A DNA stretch of 5,920 nucleotides, taken from the NCBI GenBank assembly GCA_025062175.1, contig JANXAX010000167.1, positions 1 to 5,920 of the forward strand. The letters run 5' to 3'. Both the position numbers and the translations under genes were made by a program. Source of the DNA: Anaerolineae bacterium (GTDB lineage Bacteria > Chloroflexota > Anaerolineae > 4572-78 > NAK82). The notes below the pieces were generated by a model, which was not told the DNA's origin, did no database searches, and saw nothing but the letters and a program-made list of their open reading frames with translations. Shown here piece after piece: positions 1 to 5,920 of this stretch (within the stretch, counting starts at the first letter, position 1; each line of letters starts with the position of its first letter).

Positions 1-467
1 ACCTTGTTGATCACCTCGCGGAACAACAGCTCTTTGAGCAGCAGGCCGGCCATAACAGTTTTGCCGGCGCCGGTGTCGTCGGCCAACAGGAAACGGATGC
101 GCGGCAATGGCAGGAGATAACGATAGACCGCCTCCACCTGGTGGGGCAGGACATCCACCACGCTGGCGTTCACCGCGAAGAGGGGATCGAACTGATAGGC
201 AATGCGGATGCGCTGCGCCTCGACCCCGAGCAGAAACGCTGCGGCGTCACCATCGTAGGTGTAATCGCTGCCGCGCACCTTGCTCAGCCGGATAAGCGCG
301 TCTGGGTCGAGCGGACGCCGGATCTCGCGGCGCGAACGCAGGCCGATGCCCTCTACCAGCCATCTGCTGCCAAAAGGGGTCAGGCGGCGAATCTCGACCA
401 GCTCGTCAGGCTCGAGGCCCGAGACGATGTCGCCCGCGGCAATTCCAACTGTTGGTTCGGTCTCCAT
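1..467 (-). CDS. Superfamily II (SNF2-like) helicase, N-terminal fragment
   Basis: The minus strand is open for 155 codons from ATG at 467-465 to the window edge. Near residue 105 comes LPHQVEAVYRY, a helicase Q-motif-like element (Gln110). Residues 126-141 read FLLADDTGAGKTVMAG, a Walker A loop (motif I) with Lys136 and Thr137 as the nucleotide-binding residues. The LADDxGAGKT-MAGLL-KEL wording is typical of large SNF2-related helicases, often with a C-terminal DUF3883 domain and sometimes encoded in phage-defence islands (DrmD of DISARM is a relative). The first ~100 residues look like the N-terminal region of that family (RSRREIRRPL, AYQFDPLFAVN). An in-frame stop at 539-537 bounds the start. 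ATG 467 has AAGGA (475-471) only 3 nt upstream; GTG 479 is a weaker alternative. Motifs II-VI are outside the window, so activity and system membership cannot be judged. Helicase identity is solid; a defence role is inference. Confidence 0.85.
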   Translation of the reverse strand, partial: METEPTVGIAAGDIVSGLEPDELVEIRRLTPFGSRWLVEGIGLRSRREIRRPLDPDALIRLSKVRGSDYTYDGDAAAFLLGVEAQRIRIAYQFDPLFAVNASVVDVLPHQVEAVYRYLLPLPRIRFLLADDTGAGKTVMAGLLLKELLFREVINK

Positions 468-495
468 GTGTCCTTTCACGCCCTGCGATGCGGAT

Positions 496-529
496 CGGCC
501 TGCCCCACCGCATGGGTTGAGGCAGGCCG
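496..529 (-). other. Hairpin in the 5' leader of the helicase gene
   Basis: CGGCCTGCC (496-504) and GGCAGGCCG (521-529) are perfectly complementary over 9 bp with a 16-nt loop. The structure lies about 30-60 nt upstream of the helicase ATG, between the candidate minus-strand promoter and the gene. There is no U-run on either side, so it is unlikely to be an intrinsic terminator. It could be a leader structure or an operator; the sequence does not decide between them. Confidence 0.4.
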
Positions 530-622
530 TCGGTCGCTATGCATGGAGGACCCTGTGCCAGCCCATCGCTACTCCCATCAGCAGTGGAGCGCCGGGCTAT
601 GCCAACTTGATGTACTTTGTAG

Positions 623-651
623 AGTATAGTGCAGAGGGTGAGGTTCGGCAA
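623..651 (-). promoter_or_regulatory. Candidate sigma-70-type promoter for the helicase gene
   Basis: Read on the minus strand, TTGCCG (651-646) is followed after 17 nt by TATACT (628-623). Both hexamers resemble the -35 and -10 consensus and the spacing is ideal. Transcription would start near 616, giving a leader of about 150 nt before the helicase ATG at 467. Prediction only, but it is the best minus-strand match I saw in this gap. Confidence 0.45.
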
Positions 652-845
652 GGTTTTATTAAGGATAGGTTTCCAAGATGCATTTCGTTTCCGGAGAGGA
701 GTGGCGTGTGGTTGCAAGCGAGGGTGGCTTCCAACTGTGGCTCGAGGGCCGATGGCCAGCCGTCTGCCGGCTCGGATGCCGTCGCGGCGCTGGGCGCCCG
801 CGGCTATTCGCCCTCAATGCAATGCACTCCCACGCTCTCGCCGAT

Positions 846-874
846 TTGACAATCCGGCCATTTGGTTGTAAACT
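846..874 (+). promoter_or_regulatory. Promoter of the T-box/trpB transcript
   Basis: TTGACA (846-851), a perfect -35 consensus, is separated by 17 nt from TAAACT (869-874), a fair -10. Transcription should start near 881, about 20 nt before the first paired base of T-box stem I at 902. The position relative to the riboswitch is what is expected, which strengthens the call. Confidence 0.8.
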
Positions 875-1044
875 GAATCTCGATCAAAGAGAATATCCTA
901 ACGACTGTGAACGGGAAGAGTACCCATCCAAGCGGCATGCAGAGAGCCGACGTAAGGTGTGAGGTCGGTATGTGCGCGGATGGCGAATGGGCCCGGGAGT
1001 CGCGCCCCCAAAGTCCATATCCCGACGAGTAGCCGGCGCCGGAC

Positions 1045-1116
1045 ACTCTACCGTTATCAGAGAGCTGGGTATCAAGGGAAGCGCTCCCAGAGCGCTCAAC
1101 GGCGTACCCGCAGAGT
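1045..1116 (+). other. Middle (stem II-like) domain of the T-box leader
   Basis: Long-range pairings enclose this block: ACTCT (1045-1049) with AGAGT (1112-1116), and CCGTT (1051-1055) with AACGG (1098-1102). Inside, two AGCGCT copies (1079-1084, 1091-1096) can pair with each other. It sits between stem I and the antiterminator, where stem II elements are found, but the exact fold is my hand pairing and alternatives exist. Confidence 0.4.
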
Positions 1117-1133
1117 GAGACTGGTGCACCCGT

Positions 1134-1162
1134 GACCCGTGTGCGTTTCACACGGGTCTTTT
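1134..1162 (+). terminator. Terminator-like hairpin inside the T-box leader
   Basis: GACCCGTGTG (1134-1143) and CACACGGGTC (1149-1158) form a perfect 10-bp stem with a 5-nt loop, followed at once by TTTT (1159-1162). It is about 45 nt upstream of the T-box motif, where stem III normally sits, so it may simply be stem III. Its GC-rich stem and U-run also resemble a weak intrinsic terminator. A second, imperfect hairpin (ACACC 1173-1177 with GGTGT 1192-1196) follows and could be stem III instead. Confidence 0.5.
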
Positions 1163-1234
1163 GCTTGGCGAAACACCCCACGGGCTCGGGTGGTGTCCAG
1201 TCTAATTGAGGTGGCACCGCGGAAGCGGCGAACG

Positions 1235-1293
1235 AAGCCCTTTCGTCCTCAAAGTCCCGGGAATCCGGAGCAGGACGGGCGAAAGGGCTTTTT
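1235..1293 (+). terminator. T-box-controlled intrinsic terminator
   Basis: AAGCCCTTTCG (1235-1245) pairs perfectly over 11 bp with CGAAAGGGCTT (1280-1290), extended by TCC (1246-1248) with GGA (1273-1275) across a small internal loop, and ends in TTTTT (1289-1293). The 5' arm overlaps the antiterminator strand (CGTCCTC, 1244-1250), so the two structures exclude each other. That is the expected T-box switch: with uncharged tRNA-Trp bound the antiterminator forms and trpB is transcribed. Confidence 0.93.
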
Positions 1294-1336
1294 CTGTTAC
1301 GCTCTTGATCGTCATCCGCAAAAAATTTAACATTTT

Positions 1337-1343
1337 AAGGAGG
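1337..1343 (+). promoter_or_regulatory. Ribosome binding site of trpB
   Basis: AAGGAGG is a near-perfect Shine-Dalgarno sequence. It is 4 nt from ATG 1348 and 7 nt from the adjacent ATG 1351, so the second Met may be the true first codon. It lies 44 nt downstream of the terminator U-run and is not part of the switch stems. Confidence 0.85.
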
Positions 1344-1347
1344 GATC

Positions 1348-2730
1348 ATGATGACCACCCAGAATGAGCGCACCAGATTTTTGCTCGGCGAGCACGAGAT
1401 TCCTCAAGCTTGGTACAACGTTCTGGCCGACCTGCCCAAGCCCCTGCCGCCGGTGCTCCATCCGGCCACGCTGCAGCCGGTCGGTCCAGACGACCTGGCG
1501 CCGCTCTTCCCGATGGCGCTGATCATGCAGGAGGTCAGCTCGGAGCGCTACATCGAGATCCCTGAACCGGTGCGGGAGATGTACAAGCTCTATCGCCCTT
1601 CGCCGCTCATCCGTGCGCGCCGACTGGAGAAGTGGCTGGACACGCCGGCGCGCATCTATTACAAGTACGAAGGCGTGAGCCCGGCCGGCAGCCACAAACT
1701 CAACACTGCCATCGCCCAGGCGTTCTACAACAAACAGGAAGGGGTCAAAAAGCTGGCCACCGAGACCGGCGCCGGTCAATGGGGCAGTGCCCTCTCCATG
1801 GCGGGCGCTTTCTTCGACATCGAGGTGGAAGTCTTCATGGTCAAGGTGAGCTACTATCAGAAACCCTATCGGCGTAATCTGATGGAAGTCTACGGCGCCA
1901 AGGTGCATCCCAGCCCCTCGCCGCTGACCGAGGCAGGCCGCAAAATCCTGGAGCGGGATCCCGATTCGCCCGGCAGCCTGGGCATCGCCATTAGCGAGGC
2001 GGTCGAGGTGGCCGCGAAGAGCGGCGGCAGTGTGAAATATAGCCTGGGCAGCGTGCTCAATCACGTGATCCTACATCAGACTGTGGTGGGCGAGGAGGCG
2101 CTGCAGCAGTTCGCCCTGGCGGACGACTATCCCGACGTGGTCATCGGCTGTGTGGGGGGTGGTTCGAACTTCGCCGGCTTTGCCCTGCCGTTCTTGCGCG
2201 AGCGTCTGCACAAAGGGCTGAACACGCGCTTTATCGCGGTCGAGCCGCGTGCCTGCCCCAGCCTCACCCGCGGCAAATATGCCTACGATTACGGCGACAC
2301 GGCGCACCTGACCCCGTTGATCAAGATGCACACCCTGGGGCACACGTTTGTCCCCTCTGGCATCCACGCCGGCGGGCTGCGCTACCACGGCATGGCGCCC
2401 ATCGTCGCCGCCTTGGTGGACCAGGGCCTGATGGAGGCAGTGGCGGTCTATCAGAACCCGGTTTTTGAGGCAGCCGTCACCTTTGCGCGCACCGAGGGCA
2501 TCCTGCCGGCGCCCGAATCGGCCCACGCGGTGCGCGTGGCCATGGACGAAGCGCTTCAGGCCAAGGCAGAGGGCCGGCCACGCGTCATCGCCTTCAACCT
2601 GAGCGGCCACGGGCTGCTCGACCTCTCTGCGTACGACGCGTACCTGAGCGGCAAGCTGGAGGACTTCGAGTTCCCGCCCGAAGCGTTGGAGAAATCGCTT
2701 GCCGACCTGCCCAAGGTCGAGATGATCTAG
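1348..2730 (+). CDS. trpB: Tryptophan synthase beta chain, TrpB2 type
   Basis: A PLP enzyme that joins indole with serine (O-phosphoserine has been reported as the substrate for some TrpB2 enzymes) to make tryptophan in the cytoplasm. Landmarks: SPAGSHKLNT at 111-120, with Lys117 the expected Schiff-base lysine; ETGAGQWGSAL at 139-149, with Glu139 as catalytic glutamate; CVGGGSN at 268-274 for the PLP phosphate; HAGGLRYHG at 340-348; and SGHG at 419-422. The long N-terminal extension, QWG instead of QHG, HAGGLRYHG and 460 residues (about 400 in TrpB1) point to the TrpB2 branch. The frame is intact from ATG 1348 (or 1351, better spaced from AAGGAGG) to TAG 2728-2730. No trpA follows; the next gene is unrelated with its own promoter. 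The T-box upstream with a UGG specifier confirms a tryptophan function independently of homology. TrpB2 enzymes bind TrpA poorly, so indole salvage is a reasonable inference. Confidence 0.96.
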   Translation: MMTTQNERTRFLLGEHEIPQAWYNVLADLPKPLPPVLHPATLQPVGPDDLAPLFPMALIMQEVSSERYIEIPEPVREMYKLYRPSPLIRARRLEKWLDTPARIYYKYEGVSPAGSHKLNTAIAQAFYNKQEGVKKLATETGAGQWGSALSMAGAFFDIEVEVFMVKVSYYQKPYRRNLMEVYGAKVHPSPSPLTEAGRKILERDPDSPGSLGIAISEAVEVAAKSGGSVKYSLGSVLNHVILHQTVVGEEALQQFALADDYPDVVIGCVGGGSNFAGFALPFLRERLHKGLNTRFIAVEPRACPSLTRGKYAYDYGDTAHLTPLIKMHTLGHTFVPSGIHAGGLRYHGMAPIVAALVDQGLMEAVAVYQNPVFEAAVTFARTEGILPAPESAHAVRVAMDEALQAKAEGRPRVIAFNLSGHGLLDLSAYDAYLSGKLEDFEFPPEALEKSLADLPKVEMI

Positions 2731-2736
2731 GGCGCT

Positions 2737-2771
2737 TGGGGGCTCGCCGCACTTGCTCCGTGCGATCCCCA
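2737..2771 (+). terminator. Possible terminator hairpin after trpB
   Basis: TGGGG (2737-2741) can pair with CCCCA (2767-2771) around an inner stem CGCAC/GTGCG (2748-2752, 2760-2764). It begins 7 nt after the trpB stop codon. No U-run follows, so it would be a poor intrinsic terminator by itself; a Rho-dependent end or a 3' stabilising structure is equally possible. Confidence 0.35.
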
Positions 2772-2799
2772 GTAGGGGCACGGCACACCGTGCCCCTAC
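2772..2799. repeat. Perfect 12-bp palindromic (REP-like) element
   Basis: GTAGGGGCACGG (2772-2783) and CCGTGCCCCTAC (2788-2799) are exact inverted copies around a CACA loop. I recall short GTAGGGGC...GCCCCTAC palindromes as dispersed intergenic repeats in Chloroflexota and some cyanobacteria. Only one copy is in this window, so repeat status rests on that memory. The strong stem right after trpB could also act as a transcript 3'-end structure. Confidence 0.65.
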
Positions 2800-2948
2800 A
2801 CGTTCAATGACGGTGCGGAGATGTCGTCTTCTCCTGCATTCGTCGGGAGGCTCACGGGAAAAACACCCCTGTCGGGTGGGATATGTGCGGCCGTAAACTT
2901 ATTCGACGTGGCTTCGGCCGCCAGCTTCCCCGATTTACCCCTCGATCT

Positions 2949-2989
2949 GAGATGCCCCGATCGCATAGAGCCTTGACCCGGGGCACCTC
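2949..2989. promoter_or_regulatory. Inverted repeat bracketing the -35 box, candidate operator
   Basis: GAG-A-TGCCCCG (2949-2959) and CGGGGCA-C-CTC (2979-2989) are complementary at 10 of 11 positions, with 19 nt between them. The -35 hexamer (2973-2978) lies just inside the right arm, which itself occupies the promoter spacer. A dimeric repressor bound here would block RNA polymerase, and fatty-acid genes are often controlled that way, but no known binding motif is recognised. Confidence 0.4.
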
Positions 2990-3001
2990 TTCCACTATAC
3001 T
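2973..3001 (+). promoter_or_regulatory. Promoter of the acyl-CoA ligase gene
   Basis: TTGACC (2973-2978), 17-nt spacer, TATACT (2996-3001): one mismatch to the -35 and one to the -10 consensus with ideal spacing. The expected start near 3008 gives a leader of about 50 nt before ATG 3058. It shows that the ligase gene need not depend on read-through from trpB. Confidence 0.78.
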
Positions 3002-3057
3002 CTGCTCCACGATTGTTTCGGGTTGTCGCTCGGAGATGACTAAGGAGAGATAGGTCT

Positions 3058-4760
<1,703 letters not shown>

Positions 4761-4761
<1 letters not shown>

Positions 4762-4780
4762 TCCCTCTGCGGGGAGGGAT
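4761..4780 (+). terminator. Hairpin at the ligase stop codon
   Basis: ATCCCTC (4761-4767) pairs with GAGGGAT (4774-4780), a 7-bp stem whose first base is the last base of the TAA stop codon. No U-run follows (GGCATCGG), so it is a weak candidate for transcription termination and may only mark the transcript end. Confidence 0.35.
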
Positions 4781-4806
4781 GGCATCGGCGTGTGGCTTCT
4801 CGCTTT

Positions 4807-4841
4807 CGCCAACCCAGCTGAAGTGGGCTGGCGGCTGAAGT
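4807..4841. repeat. Imperfect hairpin with a short direct repeat
   Basis: CGCCA-A-CCCA (4807-4816) pairs with TGGG-C-TGGCG (4824-4833), 9 bp with one mismatch. The octamer GCTGAAGT occurs in the loop region (4817-4824) and again just after the stem (4834-4841), 17 nt apart. The wording resembles remnants of dispersed intergenic repeats in GC-rich genomes, but with one copy here I cannot confirm that. Confidence 0.4.
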
Positions 4842-4921
4842 TGCGCTCGATGGGCGTGCCGTATATCCACGCTACGGCCCTCCGGGAGTGGCAACAGGCC
4901 GCTTGCGGACGTGCGCGGCGC

Positions 4922-4967
4922 CGTCGGACCTCGCCTGCACCGGCAGGCGACCGGTCACGATCCGACG
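4922..4967. terminator. Nested hairpin between convergent genes
   Basis: An inner perfect 8-bp stem, TCGCCTGC (4931-4938) with GCAGGCGA (4943-4950) and an ACCG loop, sits inside an outer 7-bp stem, CGTCGGA (4922-4928) with TCCGACG (4961-4967). It lies between the ends of the ligase and ftsH genes, where a bidirectional terminator would be expected. There is no U-run on either strand, so intrinsic termination is doubtful; the structure is clear, its role is not. The rest of 4762-5036 shows no gene. Confidence 0.45.
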
Positions 4968-5036
4968 CGCAGCGAAGTTGATCGCTGGATTGGTGGATGA
5001 TGACAAACCCATGGCCGGGGGTGCTCACCCCGCGCC

Positions 5037-5920
5037 TCAGACGCCGACCGGCTGGGGCTTGAGTTCGAGCTTGGGCTGCGGCGGTGCGTCGGCAAAGAGG
5101 CTCTCGAACTGTTCGGCGTCTAGCGTCTCCTCCTGCATCAGGCGGGTGGCGATCAGCGTCAGCTTATCGCGGTAACGGGTGATGATGTCGCGCGCGTGCT
5201 GATAGGCCTGCTCGACCAGGTTGCGCACCTCTTCGTCGATGAGGTAGGCGATTTCCTCGCTGTAGTTGCGCTGTTCGCCGATCTCCTTGCCCAGGAAGAT
5301 CAGCTCTTCTTTCTCCCCGAACGTGACTGGTCCCAACTTCTCGCTCATGCCATAGCGCGTGACCATGGCGCGGGCGATGCGCGTCACGTGTTCCAAGTCC
5401 TGACGGGCGCCGGTGGTGATGTCGTCGAAGACGATCTCCTCAGCCACGCGACCGCCCAAATAGACAGCCATTTCGGCCAGAAGGCGGGACTTGCTGATAA
5501 GCGTGCGGTCGTCTTCGGGCAGGTGGAGGACGTATCCCTCGGCCATGCCGCGGGCGACGATGGACACCTTTTGCACCGGGTCGGCGCCGGGGGTCATCCG
5601 GGCCACCAGTGCATGGCCGGCCTCGTGATAAGCGATGATCTCTTTCTCACGCTCGGTGAGGATGCGGCTCTTGCGCTCCGGCCCCAGCATGACCTTCTCG
5701 ATGGCTTCCTCAAACTCCTTCATATCGATGGTCTTTTTGTTGCGCCGCGCTGCCAGGATGGCCGCCTCGTTGACCAGGTTTTCGAGGTCAGCACCGACGA
5801 AGCCGACCGTGGTCTTGGCGATCTTGTCCAGGTCGACATCGCCGCCGAGCGGTTTGCCGCGCACATGCACGTCTAGGATCTTGCGTCGTCCGATCCAGTC
5901 GGGGCGGTCGAGCACGACGC
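5037..5920 (-). CDS. ftsH: ATP-dependent zinc metalloprotease FtsH, C-terminal part
   Basis: FtsH is a membrane-anchored AAA+ hexameric protease that extracts and degrades membrane and short-lived cytoplasmic proteins. The minus-strand frame is open from the right edge to TGA at 5039-5037, about 294 residues, roughly the C-terminal half. It starts at VVLDRPD, just after where the arginine-finger segment of the second region of homology would be. It continues through the AAA lid motif GADLENLVNEAA (5795-5760). The zinc-binding HEAGH is at 5627-5613, and the third-ligand region TTGARQDLEH (Asp at 5399-5397) follows. Catalytic features in view are intact. The GTG at 5915 is an internal valine, not a start. 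Transmembrane helices, Walker A and B lie beyond the window. The C-terminal tail after the coiled-coil-like region is short and proline-rich (ends LELKPQPVGV). It is convergent with the acyl-CoA ligase. Confidence 0.96.
   Translation of the reverse strand, partial: VVLDRPDWIGRRKILDVHVRGKPLGGDVDLDKIAKTTVGFVGADLENLVNEAAILAARRNKKTIDMKEFEEAIEKVMLGPERKSRILTEREKEIIAYHEAGHALVARMTPGADPVQKVSIVARGMAEGYVLHLPEDDRTLISKSRLLAEMAVYLGGRVAEEIVFDDITTGARQDLEHVTRIARAMVTRYGMSEKLGPVTFGEKEELIFLGKEIGEQRNYSEEIAYLIDEEVRNLVEQAYQHARDIITRYRDKLTLIATRLMQEETLDAEQFESLFADAPPQPKLELKPQPVGV

Larger units (their letters stand above)
468..845. other. Intergenic region between divergent helicase and trpB units
   Basis: No convincing gene is present. 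The stretch holds the helicase leader and its predicted promoter. A plus-strand open frame from ATG 678 (start MHFVSGEEWRVV) has a weak AGG 8 nt upstream, but it runs on through the trpB promoter and into T-box stem I up to 962, so at least its second half cannot be an independent gene. Its first ~40 codons look mildly protein-like and could be a decayed remnant; I do not annotate it as a CDS. Confidence 0.5.
902..1293 (+). promoter_or_regulatory. Tryptophan-specific T-box leader (tRNA-sensing riboswitch)
   Basis: This leader RNA senses the charging state of tRNA-Trp and controls read-through into trpB. Stem I is readable. Its base is CGACT (902-906) with AGTCG (998-1002), followed by a kink-turn-like GA/GA (909-910, 997-998) and CGGG/CCCG (912-915, 992-995). 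The specifier loop has AGUA (919-922) opposite GAA (985-987), the loop-E arrangement that places the next three bases, UGG (988-990), as the specifier codon for Trp. Above it pair CCATCC/GGATGG (924-929, 978-983), then an AGAGAG bulge (941-946) and CCGAC/GTCGG (947-951, 964-968) around a GGUG-containing loop. The T-box motif spans 1204-1221 (AATTGAGGTGGCACCGCG). Its bulge UGGC (1212-1215) matches a tRNA ending GCCA, and bacterial tRNA-Trp has discriminator G. The antiterminator base is GAGG/CCTC (1208-1211, 1247-1250). At about 390 nt it is long for the class because of a large middle domain (1003-1200). Confidence 0.95.
2800..3057 (+). other. Intergenic leader region of the acyl-CoA ligase gene
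   Basis: No open frame here looks coding. Minor inverted repeats are CACCC/GGGTG (2864-2868, 2874-2878) and GCGGCCG/CGGCCGC (2887-2893, 2915-2921), too short to interpret. The useful content is the promoter at 2973-3001 with its flanking inverted repeat, and the ribosome binding site AAGGAG (3042-3047), 10 nt before the ATG at 3058. Confidence 0.6.

Noticed and set aside
141..629. 162-codon plus-strand frame near the left edge
   Set aside because: It lies opposite the helicase fragment, whose minus-strand frame has the Walker A loop; the plus frame has no motif or ribosome binding site.
1305..1333. Promoter-like TTGATC-17-TAACAT between the T-box terminator and trpB
   Set aside because: Only 4 of 6 matches in each box, and the start would fall within the Shine-Dalgarno sequence, leaving no usable leader; it would also bypass the T-box.
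1327..2064. 245-codon minus-strand open frame opposite trpB
   Set aside because: It mirrors the codons of an unmistakable trpB, is rich in His/Arg/Gln as antisense of GC-rich genes is, and shows no family motif.
2071..2781. 236-codon minus-strand frame opposite the 3' half of trpB
   Set aside because: Same antisense-shadow pattern; it would also start inside the palindrome at 2772-2799.
2910..2919. GGC-TTCG-GCC mini hairpin (UUCG tetraloop)
   Set aside because: Only three GC pairs with no U-run; expected by chance in GC-rich DNA.
5196..5876. 226-codon plus-strand frame opposite ftsH
   Set aside because: FtsH on the minus strand has HEAGH and all expected motifs; this is its shadow.

Overview
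The window is a GC-rich stretch of bacterial chromosome. It carries an orphan TrpB2-type tryptophan synthase beta chain under an uncommonly long tryptophan T-box leader, next to an acyl-CoA ligase, with a helicase and FtsH running off the two edges. The combination suggests a Chloroflexota-like (Anaerolineae/Caldilineae type) organism. That placement is inferred from gene style and a GTAGGGGCACGG palindrome; no marker gene proves it.

Layout. Positions 1-467 (minus) hold the first 155 codons of a superfamily II (SNF2-like) helicase that leaves the left edge. Positions 468-845 have no convincing gene, but do hold a candidate minus-strand promoter and a 9-bp hairpin in the helicase leader. A strong sigma-70-type promoter (846-874) starts a T-box leader (about 902-1293) with a readable stem I, a UGG (Trp) specifier, the T-box motif and an intrinsic terminator. 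It feeds trpB (1348-2730). A gap (2731-3057) follows with two hairpins, one of them a perfect 12-bp palindrome of dispersed-repeat type, then a promoter flanked by an inverted repeat. The AMP-forming acyl-CoA ligase occupies 3058-4761. A convergent gap (4762-5036) contains several hairpins and a short direct repeat. Positions 5037-5920 (minus) encode the C-terminal half of the membrane protease FtsH.

How the parts relate. The four genes look like independent transcription units, not one pathway: helicase and trpB are divergent, trpB and the ligase are co-oriented but each has its own promoter, and ligase and ftsH are convergent. The clearest regulatory story is trpB: uncharged tRNA-Trp should stabilise the antiterminator and let transcription reach the gene. 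No trpA or other trp gene lies beside it, which fits an indole-salvage or stand-alone TrpB2 role. The only hint of a defence-type system is the truncated helicase; its partners, if any, are outside the window.
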